Assembly (NCBI GenBank): GCA_963978545.1
Contig: OZ021730.1
Location: 9,369,796 to 9,433,795 of the forward strand
Length of the DNA: 64,000 bases
From: Linyphia triangularis
Lineage: Eukaryota > Arthropoda > Arachnida > Araneae > Linyphiidae
Direction: 5' to 3'
Positions within the stretch are counted from its first letter, which is position 1; the number at the start of each line of letters is the position of its first letter. Under the pieces are notes generated by a model. It worked only from the letters and a program-made list of their open reading frames with translations. It searched no databases and was not told the DNA's origin. The position numbers and the translations under genes were made by a program. Shown piece by piece: positions 1 through 9,502 of the stretch.

Positions 1-95
1 GAACATTGATATAGATTTCTGTAATATTGAAAAAACATATGCTTAAAAACTATTCACAACAAAAAAACACCTAACGTATTAATACAAATACTAAA

Positions 96-384
96 TTAAC
101 TAAACTTCAAAACTTTTCTATTAAAAGGTTTGATTGACAACTTTCTAATGTTTTCAAACATATCACTATGCTTTTTAGCAATGTTATCGATTACAGCTTT
201 AATAAATATTTCGCACACAAGTTTAGCTAGTATTATGTTGTGCTCAGGTTTAGAACAAAGTTTAGTAAAAGTATCAGATAATTTTACAATAATTTTTTTC
301 ATAATGTTATCATAGATGCCTTGTCTTGGAACATGAAGAAATGCTTTTTCACAAAATTCCTGCAATACACTTAAAATGTAAATG
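96..384 (-). pseudogene. P/THAP9-like transposase, C-terminal end
   Basis: This is the last coding part of a P-element/THAP9-like transposase, separated from the rest of its exon (6074-6278) by NL1. Reading on the minus strand, the frame runs out of the LINE target site at 384 into a helical, charged C-terminus and stops with TAA at 98-96. The 15 bases at 370-384 recur at 6074-6088, so this stretch and 6089-6278 were one exon before the insertion. No catalytic residue is here. The family call rests on the part across the insertion (glycine-tyrosine and CxxC motifs, then a GGL-PS motif), which resembles the end of THAP9-type proteins. The call is from memory, hence moderate confidence. The first 95 bases of the window are A+T-rich and hold nothing I recognise. 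Confidence 0.55.
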
Positions 385-431
385 TTTGTTTGTTTGTTTG
401 TTTGTTTGTTTGTTTGTTTGTTTGTTTGTTT
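385..431 (-). repeat. (CAAA)n 3' tail of NL1
   Basis: About twelve GTTT units on the plus strand, that is (CAAA)n on the element strand, at the exact 3' end of NL1 and next to its target duplication. It is the tail made by target-primed reverse transcription, not an independent microsatellite. The same CAAA-type tail is on NL6. Confidence 0.9.
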
Positions 432-441
432 GCGGTTTTGT

Positions 442-474
442 GGCGCAAAGGCAACACAAGGGCCATGCTGCGCC
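442..474 (-). other. 3' terminal two-stem hairpin of NL1
   Basis: On the element strand the outer stem GGCGCA pairs with TGCGCC at the far end, and an inner GGC pairs with GCC around a CCTTGTGTT loop. The hairpin sits just before the CAAA tail. Equivalent hairpins end every non-LTR element with a visible 3' end in the window, and the SINEs. By analogy with stringent-type LINEs it is the likely recognition site for the reverse transcriptase (inference). Confidence 0.75.
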
Positions 475-622
475 AAAACAAAGGATAAAAGAAAAACTAG
501 GATGAAAGATGAATTATAAATATGATGAGATGTGACATGATATAATTAAAAAATATTAAAAACACATTTCTAAAATGATGAAGAGGTTAATAAAATTTAA
601 AAAATGAATATGTTTAAAACAG

Positions 623-3600
623 CTATATGTGATTTAAAAACCCGATTGATCTTAAAAAAGCAAAAAGATTTGGATGGGGAGTTTCCCCAATCAAATCATG
701 AAGACTTAAACTAGTACTCTTAAAAAACCTAAGACGTTGTGATTGAAACTTAGGACAAGAAATTAAAATATGATACACAGTAAGATCGCAACGACAAATA
801 TCGCAAACAGGTGGATCTTCTCCCAGCAATAGATGTCGATGCGTCAATCGGGTGTGACCAATGCGCAGACGAGTCAGTTTGACATCTGTCCGACGCATTG
901 GATTAACTGGCCACATATGAAGATGGTTTTTAATGGTATGAAGTTTGTTGCTAGTTTGCAAATCCCATGCTTCTTGACGCAAAGAAAAAATAAACTTATG
1001 AATATGTGATTTTATGTCTTGGTAGGGGACTGGCTGCTGAAACGGGATTGACGCCGCTTTAGCAGCAGAGTCCGCCAATTCATTTCCTGAAATCCCCACG
1101 TGACTAGGTACCCAGCAAAACAAAATAACAAAACCTTTCCTCTCAAGTTTGTGTAACAGAGATAATATGTCAGGAGCTATTGGATGACATATGTTATTAA
1201 AGTGCTCCAGGCTTGTTAAAGCACTTAAGCTATCGCTGTATACACAAAACTTGCGATGGGAGCACAAAGAAATGTGCAGCAGAGCACAAAAAATTGCAAC
1301 CATCTCAGAAGTAAAAACCGAGCAGGATTTATGAAGCGTGAAACTGACTGTGGATGTGTCAGACACAACACCACAGCCAACACGTTCACCTGCTTTGGAT
1401 CCATCAGTATAGACTGCATGATAGTCTCTATACTGAGATCGGTGTAAACAAAAGATCTTCTGTAAAATTTCTGGGGCAGTGTCTGCTTTGTAATGCATCG
1501 CAAATGGATTTAAAAAATTAAATGATGGAATATCCCATGGAGGAAAGATCTGAGAATTAGCCAGCTGGATATCTAGGTCACTTAGAGCTGCATCCGACAG
1601 AACAGATTGAGCTCTTTCAGAAAATGGGCGAATGCTAGATGGACGTGCATTATATAGCCTACCAAGATATGCGTCAAGACTCAAATTCCGTAAAGGATGA
1701 GAAGGATCAGATTTTATTCTACAGTAGTAGTTAGCGCTTAACTTTTTACGTCTAAGGTCAAGTGGGAGTTGACAACACTCTGTTAACAGACTCTCAATGG
1801 GTGAGGTGCGAAATGCACCTAAACAAATACGGGCAGCAGTATGGTGGACGGTATCCAATCTGCGCAGAAGAGATGCTCCTGCAGAACCATACGCAATGCA
1901 TCCGTAGTCGATGCGAGATAAGATAACTGAATTGTAAATACGCAGCAAAGAAGTGCGATCAGCACCCCAAGATGTATTTGAGAGTACCTTGAGGATATTA
2001 AGCGATTTCTCGCACTTCTTGCGCAAGTATAAAATATGTGGGAGAAAATTCATCTTATTGTCAAAGATAACTCCCAGGTATCTTATCTGATTCACAACTG
2101 GGATGGGAGAATTGCGTATGTGGATTTCAGGGTCAGGGTGAAGACCCCTCCTCCTACAGAAGTGGATGCAACTGCTTTTAGATGGTGATAGTTTATGGCC
2201 GTTTTGTTCACACCATTCTACAAGTCTGTTAACAGCAGTTTGTAATTGACGTTCAATTAAGCGCATGTTTGATCCTTGGCATGAGATTTGCAAATCATCA
2301 ACATATAAAGTTCCATGAACAAAGGGTGAAAGGACATGAAGTATGTTACTGATATGAAGATTAAAAAGGGTGACACTTAAAACACAACCCTGAGGAACTC
2401 CCTCAGATTGGTTAAAATAATTTGAAAATGAAGCTCCAATACGAACTCTAAAAACACGAGATGATAAAAAATTTTGAATAAAAAGGGGCAGATTACCCCT
2501 AAAACCAAAATTAAATAGAGTTTGCAGGATACCATATCGCCACGTATGATCATACGCCTTCTCAATGTCGAAAAAGATTGAAACTAGATGATTCCTTTGC
2601 ACAAAGGCATTGCGGACATCTGTTTCTAGTTTCACGATGTTATCAAGAGTGGACCGTCCTCGTCGGAACCCACTCTGGAAAGGTGAAATACATTTATCTT
2701 TTTCTAACATGTAAGAGAGTCGGGCGTTTACAATACGTTCAAAGGTCTTACAAAGGCAGCTCGTTAAGGCTATCGGTCGATAGTTCAGAGGATCCTTGGG
2801 ATCCTTTCCAGGTTTCAGAATGGGGATTACAGTAGCTTCCCGCCACAAGGTAGGAAAGATGTTCTCCTTCCAGATTCGATTAAAGAGAAAAAGGATGTTC
2901 AAAAGAGAATCTGGACTTAAATGGCGAAGCATTTGGTAACTGATCCCATCTGGACCTGGACTGGTGTTATGTGCTTTAGATAAAGCACTCTTCAATTCAT
3001 ACATCTTAAGATCACAGTTGTAGGAATATTCAATATTGCTTTTGAAATTAATTCCAGTCCGTTCAGCTCGATTCTTAGTCCCAAGAAAAGCAGGGCTATA
3101 AGAATCGGAACTGGATATACTTTCAAAAGTTTCACCTATAAGGTTAGCAATATCTTCAGGGGAAGAGAACACAGCAGCTCCGGTTTGAAGTATCGGGCAA
3201 GAATATTCCGGATACAAACCGTTGGCCGCTCTAACCTTCTTCCACAACTGTTTACTAGATGTTTTGGATGTAATTGAAGAGACATAACTTATCCAAGAAT
3301 CCTTTTGACTCTGACGTCTAACTCTACGAGCAAATGCCTTAGCCTTTTTAAAGGCGATAAGGTTTCCTGTAGTTGGGTATCTGCGGAAGATACCCCATAG
3401 CTTCTTTTGTTTCTTGTATGCAGACTGACAGTCTGCATTCCAGTATGGTTTACAGTGCCGCAGTGTTCTAGGTGATGTCTTAGGAATGGAGGAGTCAGCA
3501 GCATTTAAAATTGCTTGAGTGACATTTTGGACAGCAGTATCAACATCCTCACTGTCCACCATTGTTCCTGTTATGATAGCCAACTCAGTAAATTTGTCCC

Positions 3601-4303
3601 AATTTGCCCTATGGTATTTATATGTCGGTAAGCGGTTGGTGACGCTACCATTACCAGTATGGGAAATGAGGATAGGGAAGTGATCACTGTTGTGTAGATC
3701 ACTCCCAACAGCAAAATTCAAGTATGGCAAAAGTATAGGGGAACAAATGGCTAAATCAAGTGAATGGAATGTTCTAGTGGGTTCGTGAAAATAAGTTTTA
3801 TCCTCGTTATTCAGGAGACAGAGACAGTGATCAGATAGCAACTTTTCAATCTGTCTCCCACGAGGGTTCGTATTATCATTACCCCACATAGTACTGTGTC
3901 CATTAAAGTCACCGAGCAGTAAAAATGGCACTGGAAGCTGGTCTATCAGATTATTCAGCTCCTCTTGGCGGATGATAGCATGTGGCGGTAGGTATAGGCA
4001 ACAGACTGTGAGAAGGGACTGTAAATGAAGTCTCACAGCCACAGCCTGTAGAGATGTCCGTAGTGTTAGTACAGTGCTGGGGTAATCGTGAGAAATAAAA
4101 AGGCATACTCCTCCAGACACCGTATTACCACGTCTAACATCTTTTCTAATGCAACTATACCTACGAATTTTAGATGTATAAGTATCATTCAAGAAAGTTT
4201 CTTGAAGTGCCAAACATGCTGGATGGTAAAGGGAAATTATATTTTTCACATCATCCTTCCTTGACCTAAAACCGCGACAATTCCAAGAAACAAAAGAAGC
4301 CAT
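623..4303 (-). CDS. NL1 ORF2: endonuclease-RT-RNase H polyprotein
   Basis: Intact 1226-residue replicase. Residues 1-230 form an APE-type endonuclease (SWNCRG near the start, LQETF near 35, GDFNGH near 132, SDHFP near 205). The reverse transcriptase follows, with RPIALTSC, FFDIEKAYD, EGVPQG and the catalytic YVDD near 666. A type I RNase H starts near 965 (YTDGSK, an E in SVFTSEM, a D in VYSDS, then the WVPSHVG..GNELAD block). Near 1166 is a C-x2-C-x7-H-x4-C finger. The start ATG at 4303-4301 overlaps the ORF1 stop as TAATG, which suggests translation by stop/restart coupling. It acts in a ribonucleoprotein that nicks target DNA and copies its own RNA there. No stops or frameshifts are seen. 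Confidence 0.95.
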   Translation of the reverse strand: MASFVSWNCRGFRSRKDDVKNIISLYHPACLALQETFLNDTYTSKIRRYSCIRKDVRRGNTVSGGVCLFISHDYPSTVLTLRTSLQAVAVRLHLQSLLTVCCLYLPPHAIIRQEELNNLIDQLPVPFLLLGDFNGHSTMWGNDNTNPRGRQIEKLLSDHCLCLLNNEDKTYFHEPTRTFHSLDLAICSPILLPYLNFAVGSDLHNSDHFPILISHTGNGSVTNRLPTYKYHRANWDKFTELAIITGTMVDSEDVDTAVQNVTQAILNAADSSIPKTSPRTLRHCKPYWNADCQSAYKKQKKLWGIFRRYPTTGNLIAFKKAKAFARRVRRQSQKDSWISYVSSITSKTSSKQLWKKVRAANGLYPEYSCPILQTGAAVFSSPEDIANLIGETFESISSSDSYSPAFLGTKNRAERTGINFKSNIEYSYNCDLKMYELKSALSKAHNTSPGPDGISYQMLRHLSPDSLLNILFLFNRIWKENIFPTLWREATVIPILKPGKDPKDPLNYRPIALTSCLCKTFERIVNARLSYMLEKDKCISPFQSGFRRGRSTLDNIVKLETDVRNAFVQRNHLVSIFFDIEKAYDHTWRYGILQTLFNFGFRGNLPLFIQNFLSSRVFRVRIGASFSNYFNQSEGVPQGCVLSVTLFNLHISNILHVLSPFVHGTLYVDDLQISCQGSNMRLIERQLQTAVNRLVEWCEQNGHKLSPSKSSCIHFCRRRGLHPDPEIHIRNSPIPVVNQIRYLGVIFDNKMNFLPHILYLRKKCEKSLNILKVLSNTSWGADRTSLLRIYNSVILSRIDYGCIAYGSAGASLLRRLDTVHHTAARICLGAFRTSPIESLLTECCQLPLDLRRKKLSANYYCRIKSDPSHPLRNLSLDAYLGRLYNARPSSIRPFSERAQSVLSDAALSDLDIQLANSQIFPPWDIPSFNFLNPFAMHYKADTAPEILQKIFCLHRSQYRDYHAVYTDGSKAGERVGCGVVSDTSTVSFTLHKSCSVFTSEMVAIFCALLHISLCSHRKFCVYSDSLSALTSLEHFNNICHPIAPDILSLLHKLERKGFVILFCWVPSHVGISGNELADSAAKAASIPFQQPVPYQDIKSHIHKFIFSLRQEAWDLQTSNKLHTIKNHLHMWPVNPMRRTDVKLTRLRIGHTRLTHRHLLLGEDPPVCDICRCDLTVYHILISCPKFQSQRLRFFKSTSLSLHDLIGETPHPNLFAFLRSIGFLNHI

Positions 4304-5439
4304 TAATTACTTGATGCAATTTTAAAAGGGGGGTCAGGCTCTTCACTAATATCTTCGTCATCGGATGGGTGAAGGTTCACCACATCCGCCTCCCTAAATG
4401 AACGAAGGATATTAAAACGATTAGAGGGCTTCTCTCTCGAAGGTCCTCCTTTAGCTGATTTAAGTTTGATCGCTTGTAATGCTTTGGACTTAGCTAAGGT
4501 TTTCTTCAAAATAGGTGGTTGTTTAATTACCTCCGTAGATGTTCTCTGAGGTAATTTGACTAGACTTGAGGAAGTAGACTCTGTCTGTGTGCTTTGGCTG
4601 CTGAAAGTTTTTTTGCAAACATCAGCATAGGCGACACCAACAGAAGGGGTTCTAGCTTCAACAAGTCTTCTAGCATCAAAGTATGACAAATTCTGGTTCA
4701 CTCGCACGGTCTGGATTTCCTTTTCTTTTACCCACACTGGACATTTCCGATAGTAAGATGGATGGGAGCCATCACAATTAACACACTTTTCAGGTGCCTT
4801 GCAATTTGCACTATCATGTCCAGTACTTGCACAACGTGCACATGTTTCCGTTTCCCCACGACAAGCTGTTTGTGAGTGACCATATTTCTGGCACTTGAAA
4901 CAGCGAAGTGGGTTCGGAACATACGGACGAATAGGGCAATTCAAATAGCCGGCTTTTATATGCGATGGTAATGTGGGCAAATCAAAAGTGAGAATCAAAT
5001 GCTTAGTAGGTATGATATTCCCTTCTCGACGTATGGTTATACGGTGGACGGCTGAAACGTGTTGCTCACGTAAGTGGTCAAGAATCTCGTCCTCCGGTGT
5101 GTGGTAAAGGTCTGATTCAGACACCACACCGCGAGATTTATTAAGGGAACCATGTACTGTCACATTTACCGGGAGTGTACCAAAATATTCGATCTTTAGT
5201 ATATTCTTCGCTTGTTGGACATTACGAACTTCAACTAAAAGATCTCCAGACTTCAGTTTCTTAACTGAAGCTGTATCGCCAACAAATGATGCCAGAGTTT
5301 TTTCTATTAGAAATGGAGATACCTTTTCGAAAGAGCCCTCCTTACGATGAACGATAAAGAATTTTGCTGCAATGTGGTTTGTAAAGTTTTGTCCATGTTG
5401 CTCCCCACTAGGGGGAGAAGAAGAAGATTTATTAGCCAT
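4303..5439 (-). CDS. NL1 ORF1: Gag-like nucleic-acid-binding protein
   Basis: Open frame for a Gag-like protein that would coat the element RNA. The frame is open from 5520, but I prefer the ATG at 5439 (MANKSSSS) because it lines up with the starts of the same protein in NL3 and NL5; the upstream codons lie in the conserved 5' UTR. In the middle are three zinc knuckles: two C-x2-C-x4-H-x4-C and one C-x2-C-x3-H-x6-C, preceded by a PNPLRCFKCQ motif. The N-terminal half is a conserved fold around the LILTFD motif; the C-terminal third is Ser/Lys-rich and ends acidic. The TAA stop at 4305-4303 shares its last A with the ORF2 ATG. Confidence 0.9.
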   Translation of the reverse strand: MANKSSSSPPSGEQHGQNFTNHIAAKFFIVHRKEGSFEKVSPFLIEKTLASFVGDTASVKKLKSGDLLVEVRNVQQAKNILKIEYFGTLPVNVTVHGSLNKSRGVVSESDLYHTPEDEILDHLREQHVSAVHRITIRREGNIIPTKHLILTFDLPTLPSHIKAGYLNCPIRPYVPNPLRCFKCQKYGHSQTACRGETETCARCASTGHDSANCKAPEKCVNCDGSHPSYYRKCPVWVKEKEIQTVRVNQNLSYFDARRLVEARTPSVGVAYADVCKKTFSSQSTQTESTSSSLVKLPQRTSTEVIKQPPILKKTLAKSKALQAIKLKSAKGGPSREKPSNRFNILRSFREADVVNLHPSDDEDISEEPDPPFKIASSN

Positions 5440-6073
5440 AAAAGAAAAGAAATAAAATTCGGGCACTAGTGTCCCACCCTCCATGGAGTCCACAATATCG
5501 GGGATAGAGCATCCCGGCAAGCAACCAAAATCATAAAAGAAAACAAAATATCAACAGAACTGTTACGCACGGAATGACTCTATCGGGTTAACCAATGCCT
5601 ATACGCGACCGGCTCGTCCCTGTAGAAGTCTCCACCCTTAACGAGATTCCCAGCAGACGAGTCGGACGCTTGATCCCTAGCCGCCGACGAAGTCGGACGA
5701 CCAGCCGATTGATACACACGGGACCAATGTGCACCTCCCGTTTATCTGAAGCAAGGGCCAAAGTAGTGTATTGGGACAGTATGTCGTCCCTCAACTACCA
5801 GGATCCCCCTTTCCAGGGACACGGGTCTCCACGCACGGCAAACACGTGGGTGATATAATCCCCGAGAGAAGCTGATGGCAACAGAGCGGCGCAAAGCTTC
5901 TCAAGGGGAGCCCTCACCTCAGAAGAGGTAACCACAATGAGGGAAGGAAGGGAAGCCAAACGATACATACAAAACCAAAACGAGAAGGTAAAACAGAAGG
6001 AGGGATAGATCACTGGGGTGCCCCGGGGTTGTGAAGCCCGTATTTACTTATAGAAAGTAAACCCCCTGAGGGG
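5440..6073 (-). promoter_or_regulatory. NL1 5' UTR with cross-family conserved block
   Basis: About 630 bp upstream of ORF1. It begins with a CCCCTCAGGGGG palindrome followed by TTTACTT...AAGTAAA, a second short hairpin. The stretch of about 300 bp corresponding to 5595-5930 is nearly identical by eye to the leaders of NL2, NL3 and NL5, although the proteins are far more different. Non-LTR elements carry an internal promoter here, so promoter function is inferred from position. A small sense frame (5588-5794) and an antisense frame (5595-5858) are open in it. I do not call them genes. Confidence 0.75.
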
Positions 6074-6278
6074 CTTAAAATGTAAATGAGGCTCTTGCTA
6101 GGATATTTTAAGCCTCCTCTATCTTGATTTTTAATCAACTTTAATAATGGTGCATTGCAGGCAGGAACAGAGATTTCATGAATGCAATTGACACAGGTAA
6201 TCTGTCTTTCCATTACTTTGACTAAATATCCACCAATATAGGCTAAACTAGCTGTATGCATATTTACTGGAACATATC
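6074..6278 (-). pseudogene. P/THAP9-like transposase exon (5' part)
   Basis: Exon piece immediately upstream of the NL1 insertion. A good acceptor (TTTCAG at the 6279-6284 side) opens a frame with an alanine-tyrosine-isoleucine-glycine-glycine-tyrosine stretch, a CVNC pair, and then a GGLKYPS motif. This order resembles the C-terminal part of P-element/THAP9 transposases (AYIAGY, CxxC, GGL..PS). The reading frame continues across the target duplication into 369-96 once NL1 is ignored. The D, D and E catalytic exons of such a transposase would lie further upstream and I do not find them in the window. Stop codons are not seen inside this exon; the gene is broken by NL1. Confidence 0.6.
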
Positions 6279-6446
6279 CTGAAATTAAAACACAATATTT
6301 TAGTGAAAATATTTACTATGAAATTTGGAGTATGGACTTAATTTTTAATCTATAGAAACACACTCCATGTTTACTCTTACTGTAAAAGAAATAGTTTCAA
6401 AATATGCTTTCTAAGATATATACTGCTCATTTAATATAACACAAAC

Positions 6447-6564
6447 CATTAAACATGTCAAGTTTCTTTAAAATTTCCAGGTCCTCTTCGGGAATTTCCA
6501 CTGATGTAGCCTCGTCTTCCCTCGTTTGCTTTAACATCTTCTTTCCCGACGAAAATTGACCAAC
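6447..6564 (-). pseudogene. P/THAP9-like transposase, upstream exon
   Basis: Candidate exon between an acceptor at 6565-6566 (TATAG) and a donor at 6446-6445 (GTTTGT). Its frame codes for an acidic linker (EIPEEDLEILKKLD) and joins the next exon in frame at an Asn-Gly-Tyr junction. THAP9-like proteins have a similar acidic linker just before the AYIAGY-type motif. A weaker candidate exon, 6699-6775 (-), lies upstream with a GTGTGA donor; its phase with this exon does not fit without adjusting the splice site, so I leave it unresolved. The remaining 6565-6954 is A+T-rich with nothing else recognisable. Confidence 0.45.
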
Positions 6565-6954
6565 CTATAAATCAAAGTATAATGTTGCAAGGAAAATTTT
6601 AAAAAATAAATATGGAAATGTAAAAAAAAAATTATATATAAAAAAAAAAAACTTCCCCATAGCAAAAATTCAGTAGAAATAAAAATATTTCCTCACACCT
6701 GGTACTTCAGGCATAGTGAAATAAAATTCTATTAATCTAAATACACGATTGCCAATTATCTTTCCCCCAAGACTGCTATAACAGAGAAATACTGAATACC
6801 TATGTACCATCACTTATTAAAGATATTTGCTACAATTTACTACAACATGTAGCAAGAGGATTCTCTCGAGGATTTTCTTCTCTTCCCAAAGATTCTCTCG
6901 GGAAAGAATATGAAATTATAAATCCACTAAACATAAAAATCCTTTTGTTAATAA

Positions 6955-7588
6955 CCCCTCAGGGGGTTTACTTTCTCAAAGTAAACACGGGCTTCACAAC
7001 CCCGGGGCACCCCAGTGATCTATCCCTCCTTCTGTTTTACCTTCCTATTTTGGTTTTGTATTTATTGTTTGGCTTCTCTTCCATCCCTCATTGTGGTTAC
7101 CTCTTCAGAGGTGAGGGCTCCCCTTGAGAAGCTTTGTGCCGCTCTGTTGCTATCAGCTTCTCTCGGGCATTTAATCACCCACGTGTTTGCCGTGCGTGGA
7201 GACCCGTGTCTCTGGAAAGGGGGATCCTGGTAGTTGAGGGGCGACACACTGTCCCAATACACTACTTTGGCCCTTGCTTCAGATAAACGGGAGGTGCACA
7301 TTGGTCCCGTGTGTATCAATCGGCTGGTCGTCCGACTTCGTCGGCGGCTAGGGATCAAGCGTCCGGCTCATCTGCTGGGAACCTCGTTAAGGGTGGAGGC
7401 TTCTACAGGGATGAGTCGTTCGCGTATAGGTACTGGACAGCCCGGTAGTGTTATGCCGTGCGCAATAGTTTAGTTGATGTTTTCTTTCTTTTCTTTATTT
7501 TAGTTGCTTGCCGGTATGCACTAACCCCGAGATCGCGGACTCCACGGTGGGTGGGACTCTAGTGCCCGAATTAATTAAAACTAATTTC
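6955..7588 (+). promoter_or_regulatory. NL2 5' UTR
   Basis: Leader of the B copy with the conserved block at about 7090-7440. The opening hairpin is TTTACTTT-CTC-AAAGTAAA: the loop differs from the other copies but the stem is kept. The frame upstream of the chosen ORF1 ATG at 7589 is open from 7508, but those codons belong to the conserved leader (GTGGGTGGGACT region). Confidence 0.7.
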
Positions 7589-8195
7589 ATGGAAATTAAA
7601 TCGTCTTCTCCTCCCCCTATCGGGGTAATCGCTAATTCTTTTGATCCCCAGACATCAATTAAACGAACACTAGAAATTGACAACGAAAATACGACAAAAA
7701 AACTTGCATCTCCCACAAACGAACCAACCTTCCTCATTATGCATTCCGACTCTGGCGAATTGGGCAGAATGTCCCCCTTTTTCATTCAAAAGGGGATAAA
7801 GGGCATCTGCGGCAATGAACCTAAAACTATTAAAAGACTAAAATCCGGCGACTTTCTCATCGAAACTAAAGACAATAGACAATCACGCTATCTTCTCTCT
7901 GCAAATTCAATAGGTAATATACAAATAATAGTAACCCCACATCAAGCTTTAAATTCCTGCCAAGGTGTTATCTCAGAAAGTGACCTTCAACATGTCGATG
8001 AAAGCGAAATATTGAAAGAACTCTCTCCCCAAGGCATTACAAAAGTTAGACGCATAACCATAAAAAGAGATGGTAATATAATGAAAACTAAGCACTTAAT
8101 ACTGACTTTCGATTCACCAAAATTACCCAATAAAATCACCGCAGGTTACCTAAGTTGCCCAGTTCGCCCATACATACCAAATCCATTGCGTTGTT
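7589..8195 (+). pseudogene. NL2 ORF1, N-terminal half
   Basis: Gag-like ORF1 of family B up to the point of the NL2n insertion. The start at 7589 (MEIKSSS) matches the start of the intact homologue in NL5. The coding part holds the N-terminal conserved domain (MSPFFIQKGIKG..., KSGDF, LILTFDSPKLP) and stops being ORF1 just before the first zinc knuckle, at the 13-base target copy 8183-8195. Because the inserted fragment happens to be in frame, an artificial chimera reads on to 9358. The knuckles and C-terminal tail are at 9503-10282. Confidence 0.85.
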
Positions 8196-9502
8196 ACGTG
8201 CTTTGTCTGGAAGCCTCTCTGGGGCTGAGACGGGACAAACTTTCTTTAAAGTTCTATTTTAAAGTAAAATATCACCCTTCTCATCCTCTTTTAGAACATA
8301 TTTTTCATTCTCTTTATCATCGACTTTTTAACGCACGTCCATCATGCATTCCATCATTTGCATTAAGAATTCGCTCCATCCTTTCATCTCATAACATTGA
8401 TGATTTTAGGGTCCGCCCCATTTCATTTTCCATTCCACCCTGGCATCACCATCAAATCATCGTTCTTAATATTTTTAGCAATTTTAAGAAAAGCTGCACA
8501 CCAGACATCATTTTTACAAATTTATTTTATTATCATAGAAATTCTTTTTCCAATTTTAAGGCAATTTATACGGATGGGTCAAAGAGCCAGGGGCATGTAG
8601 GAGCTGCTGCAGTTCATGACGATATCATCATGTCCAGAGAACTGCACCATAGCAGCTCCGTTTTTTCAGCTGAGTCCCTGGCTATTTTATTGGCCTTGCA
8701 GTTTATTTTAAAGCAAGGCCATGATCAGTGGATTGTTTACACAGATTCCAAAAGTTGTTTAGACGCACTAAATAATCCACTGAATCAGACCCATCCTTTT
8801 ATTTTAGAAATTTTAAATATTCACCTCACTCTTTGTGAAAGAAATTTTAAAGTACTTTTTTGTTGGATCCCAGGTCATGTGGGGATCATGGGTAATGAGC
8901 GCGCAGATACTAACGCACGATCAGCAAGTGGACCTAGGAGCACTTGGCTCTGCCCTGACGACGCATATAAAGCTTGTGAAACTGCTCTGTCTCTTACTTG
9001 GCAGGCCATGTGGGATGCACAGACAGCTAACAAGCTGCGTTCGTTTCAGCCCTTAATATCCGGATTTGCGCCCATCCAGCAATCCAGGAAAAGGGAAGTG
9101 CTCCTAACTCGATTAAGAATAGGCCACACTCGTTTTACCCATGTGCATCTTCTGCTGGCAGAAGGTGCCCCCACATGCAATACCTGTGGAGTTGTATTTT
9201 CTGTTCTCCATATTTTAAATGAATGTCCGTGTTTTAATCCTGTTAGACAGCGGCATTTTAAATCTAATCATCCTTCACTATTTAACATTTTAAATTCACC
9301 TCCTCATAAAAATCTTTTTAATTTCTTACAAGACATTGGATTTTATCACTTGATTTGAATAGCTATTTTTCTTATTTATTACTTTTTAAATAATGATTGA
9401 AACCTTTTTATATCCATTTTAAAGCTGATTAACGATTGGTTGGCGCAGTATGGCCCTCGTGTTGCCCTTGCGCCGTTAAACTTAAATCAACCAACCAACC
9501 AA
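8196..9502 (+). mobile_element. NL2n: 5'-truncated family-B copy inside NL2 ORF1
   Basis: Dead-on-arrival insertion containing only the end of ORF2 (stop at 9358), a 3' UTR, the hairpin (9442-9474) and a CCAA tail. The target CCATTGCGTTGTT is duplicated at 8183-8195 and 9503-9515 (11-13 bp, as the tail overlaps CC). The coding part has the RNase H motifs YTDGSK, VYTDSK and WIPGHVG..GNERAD and the C-terminal C-x2-C-x7-H-x4-C finger. It is a copy of the same family as its target. Confidence 0.92.

Larger units (their letters stand above)
385..6073 (-). mobile_element. NL1: full-length family-A1 non-LTR retrotransposon
   Basis: Complete two-ORF element of the I-like group (endonuclease, reverse transcriptase and C-terminal RNase H in ORF2). 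Its 5' end is at 6073, starting CCCCTCAGGGGG on the minus strand. Its 3' end is a (CAAA)n tail at 385-431. It is flanked by a perfect 15-bp duplication, CTTAAAATGTAAATG, at 370-384 and 6074-6088. Both ORFs are open from end to end with all catalytic motifs visible, so the copy looks young and may still be competent. It interrupts the P-like transposase exon. Exact family (I, Nimb or relative) cannot be settled without a phylogeny. Confidence 0.93.

Noticed and set aside
381..431. GTTT microsatellite
   Set aside because: It is the (CAAA)n tail of NL1 on the minus strand, bounded by the hairpin and the target duplication.
9440..9502. Start of a Gag protein within the LINE tail (MAQYGPRVAL...)
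   Set aside because: The start codon belongs to the NL2n hairpin and tail; the true ORF1 start is at 7589. Similar hairpin-derived N-termini appear at several other LINE tails.
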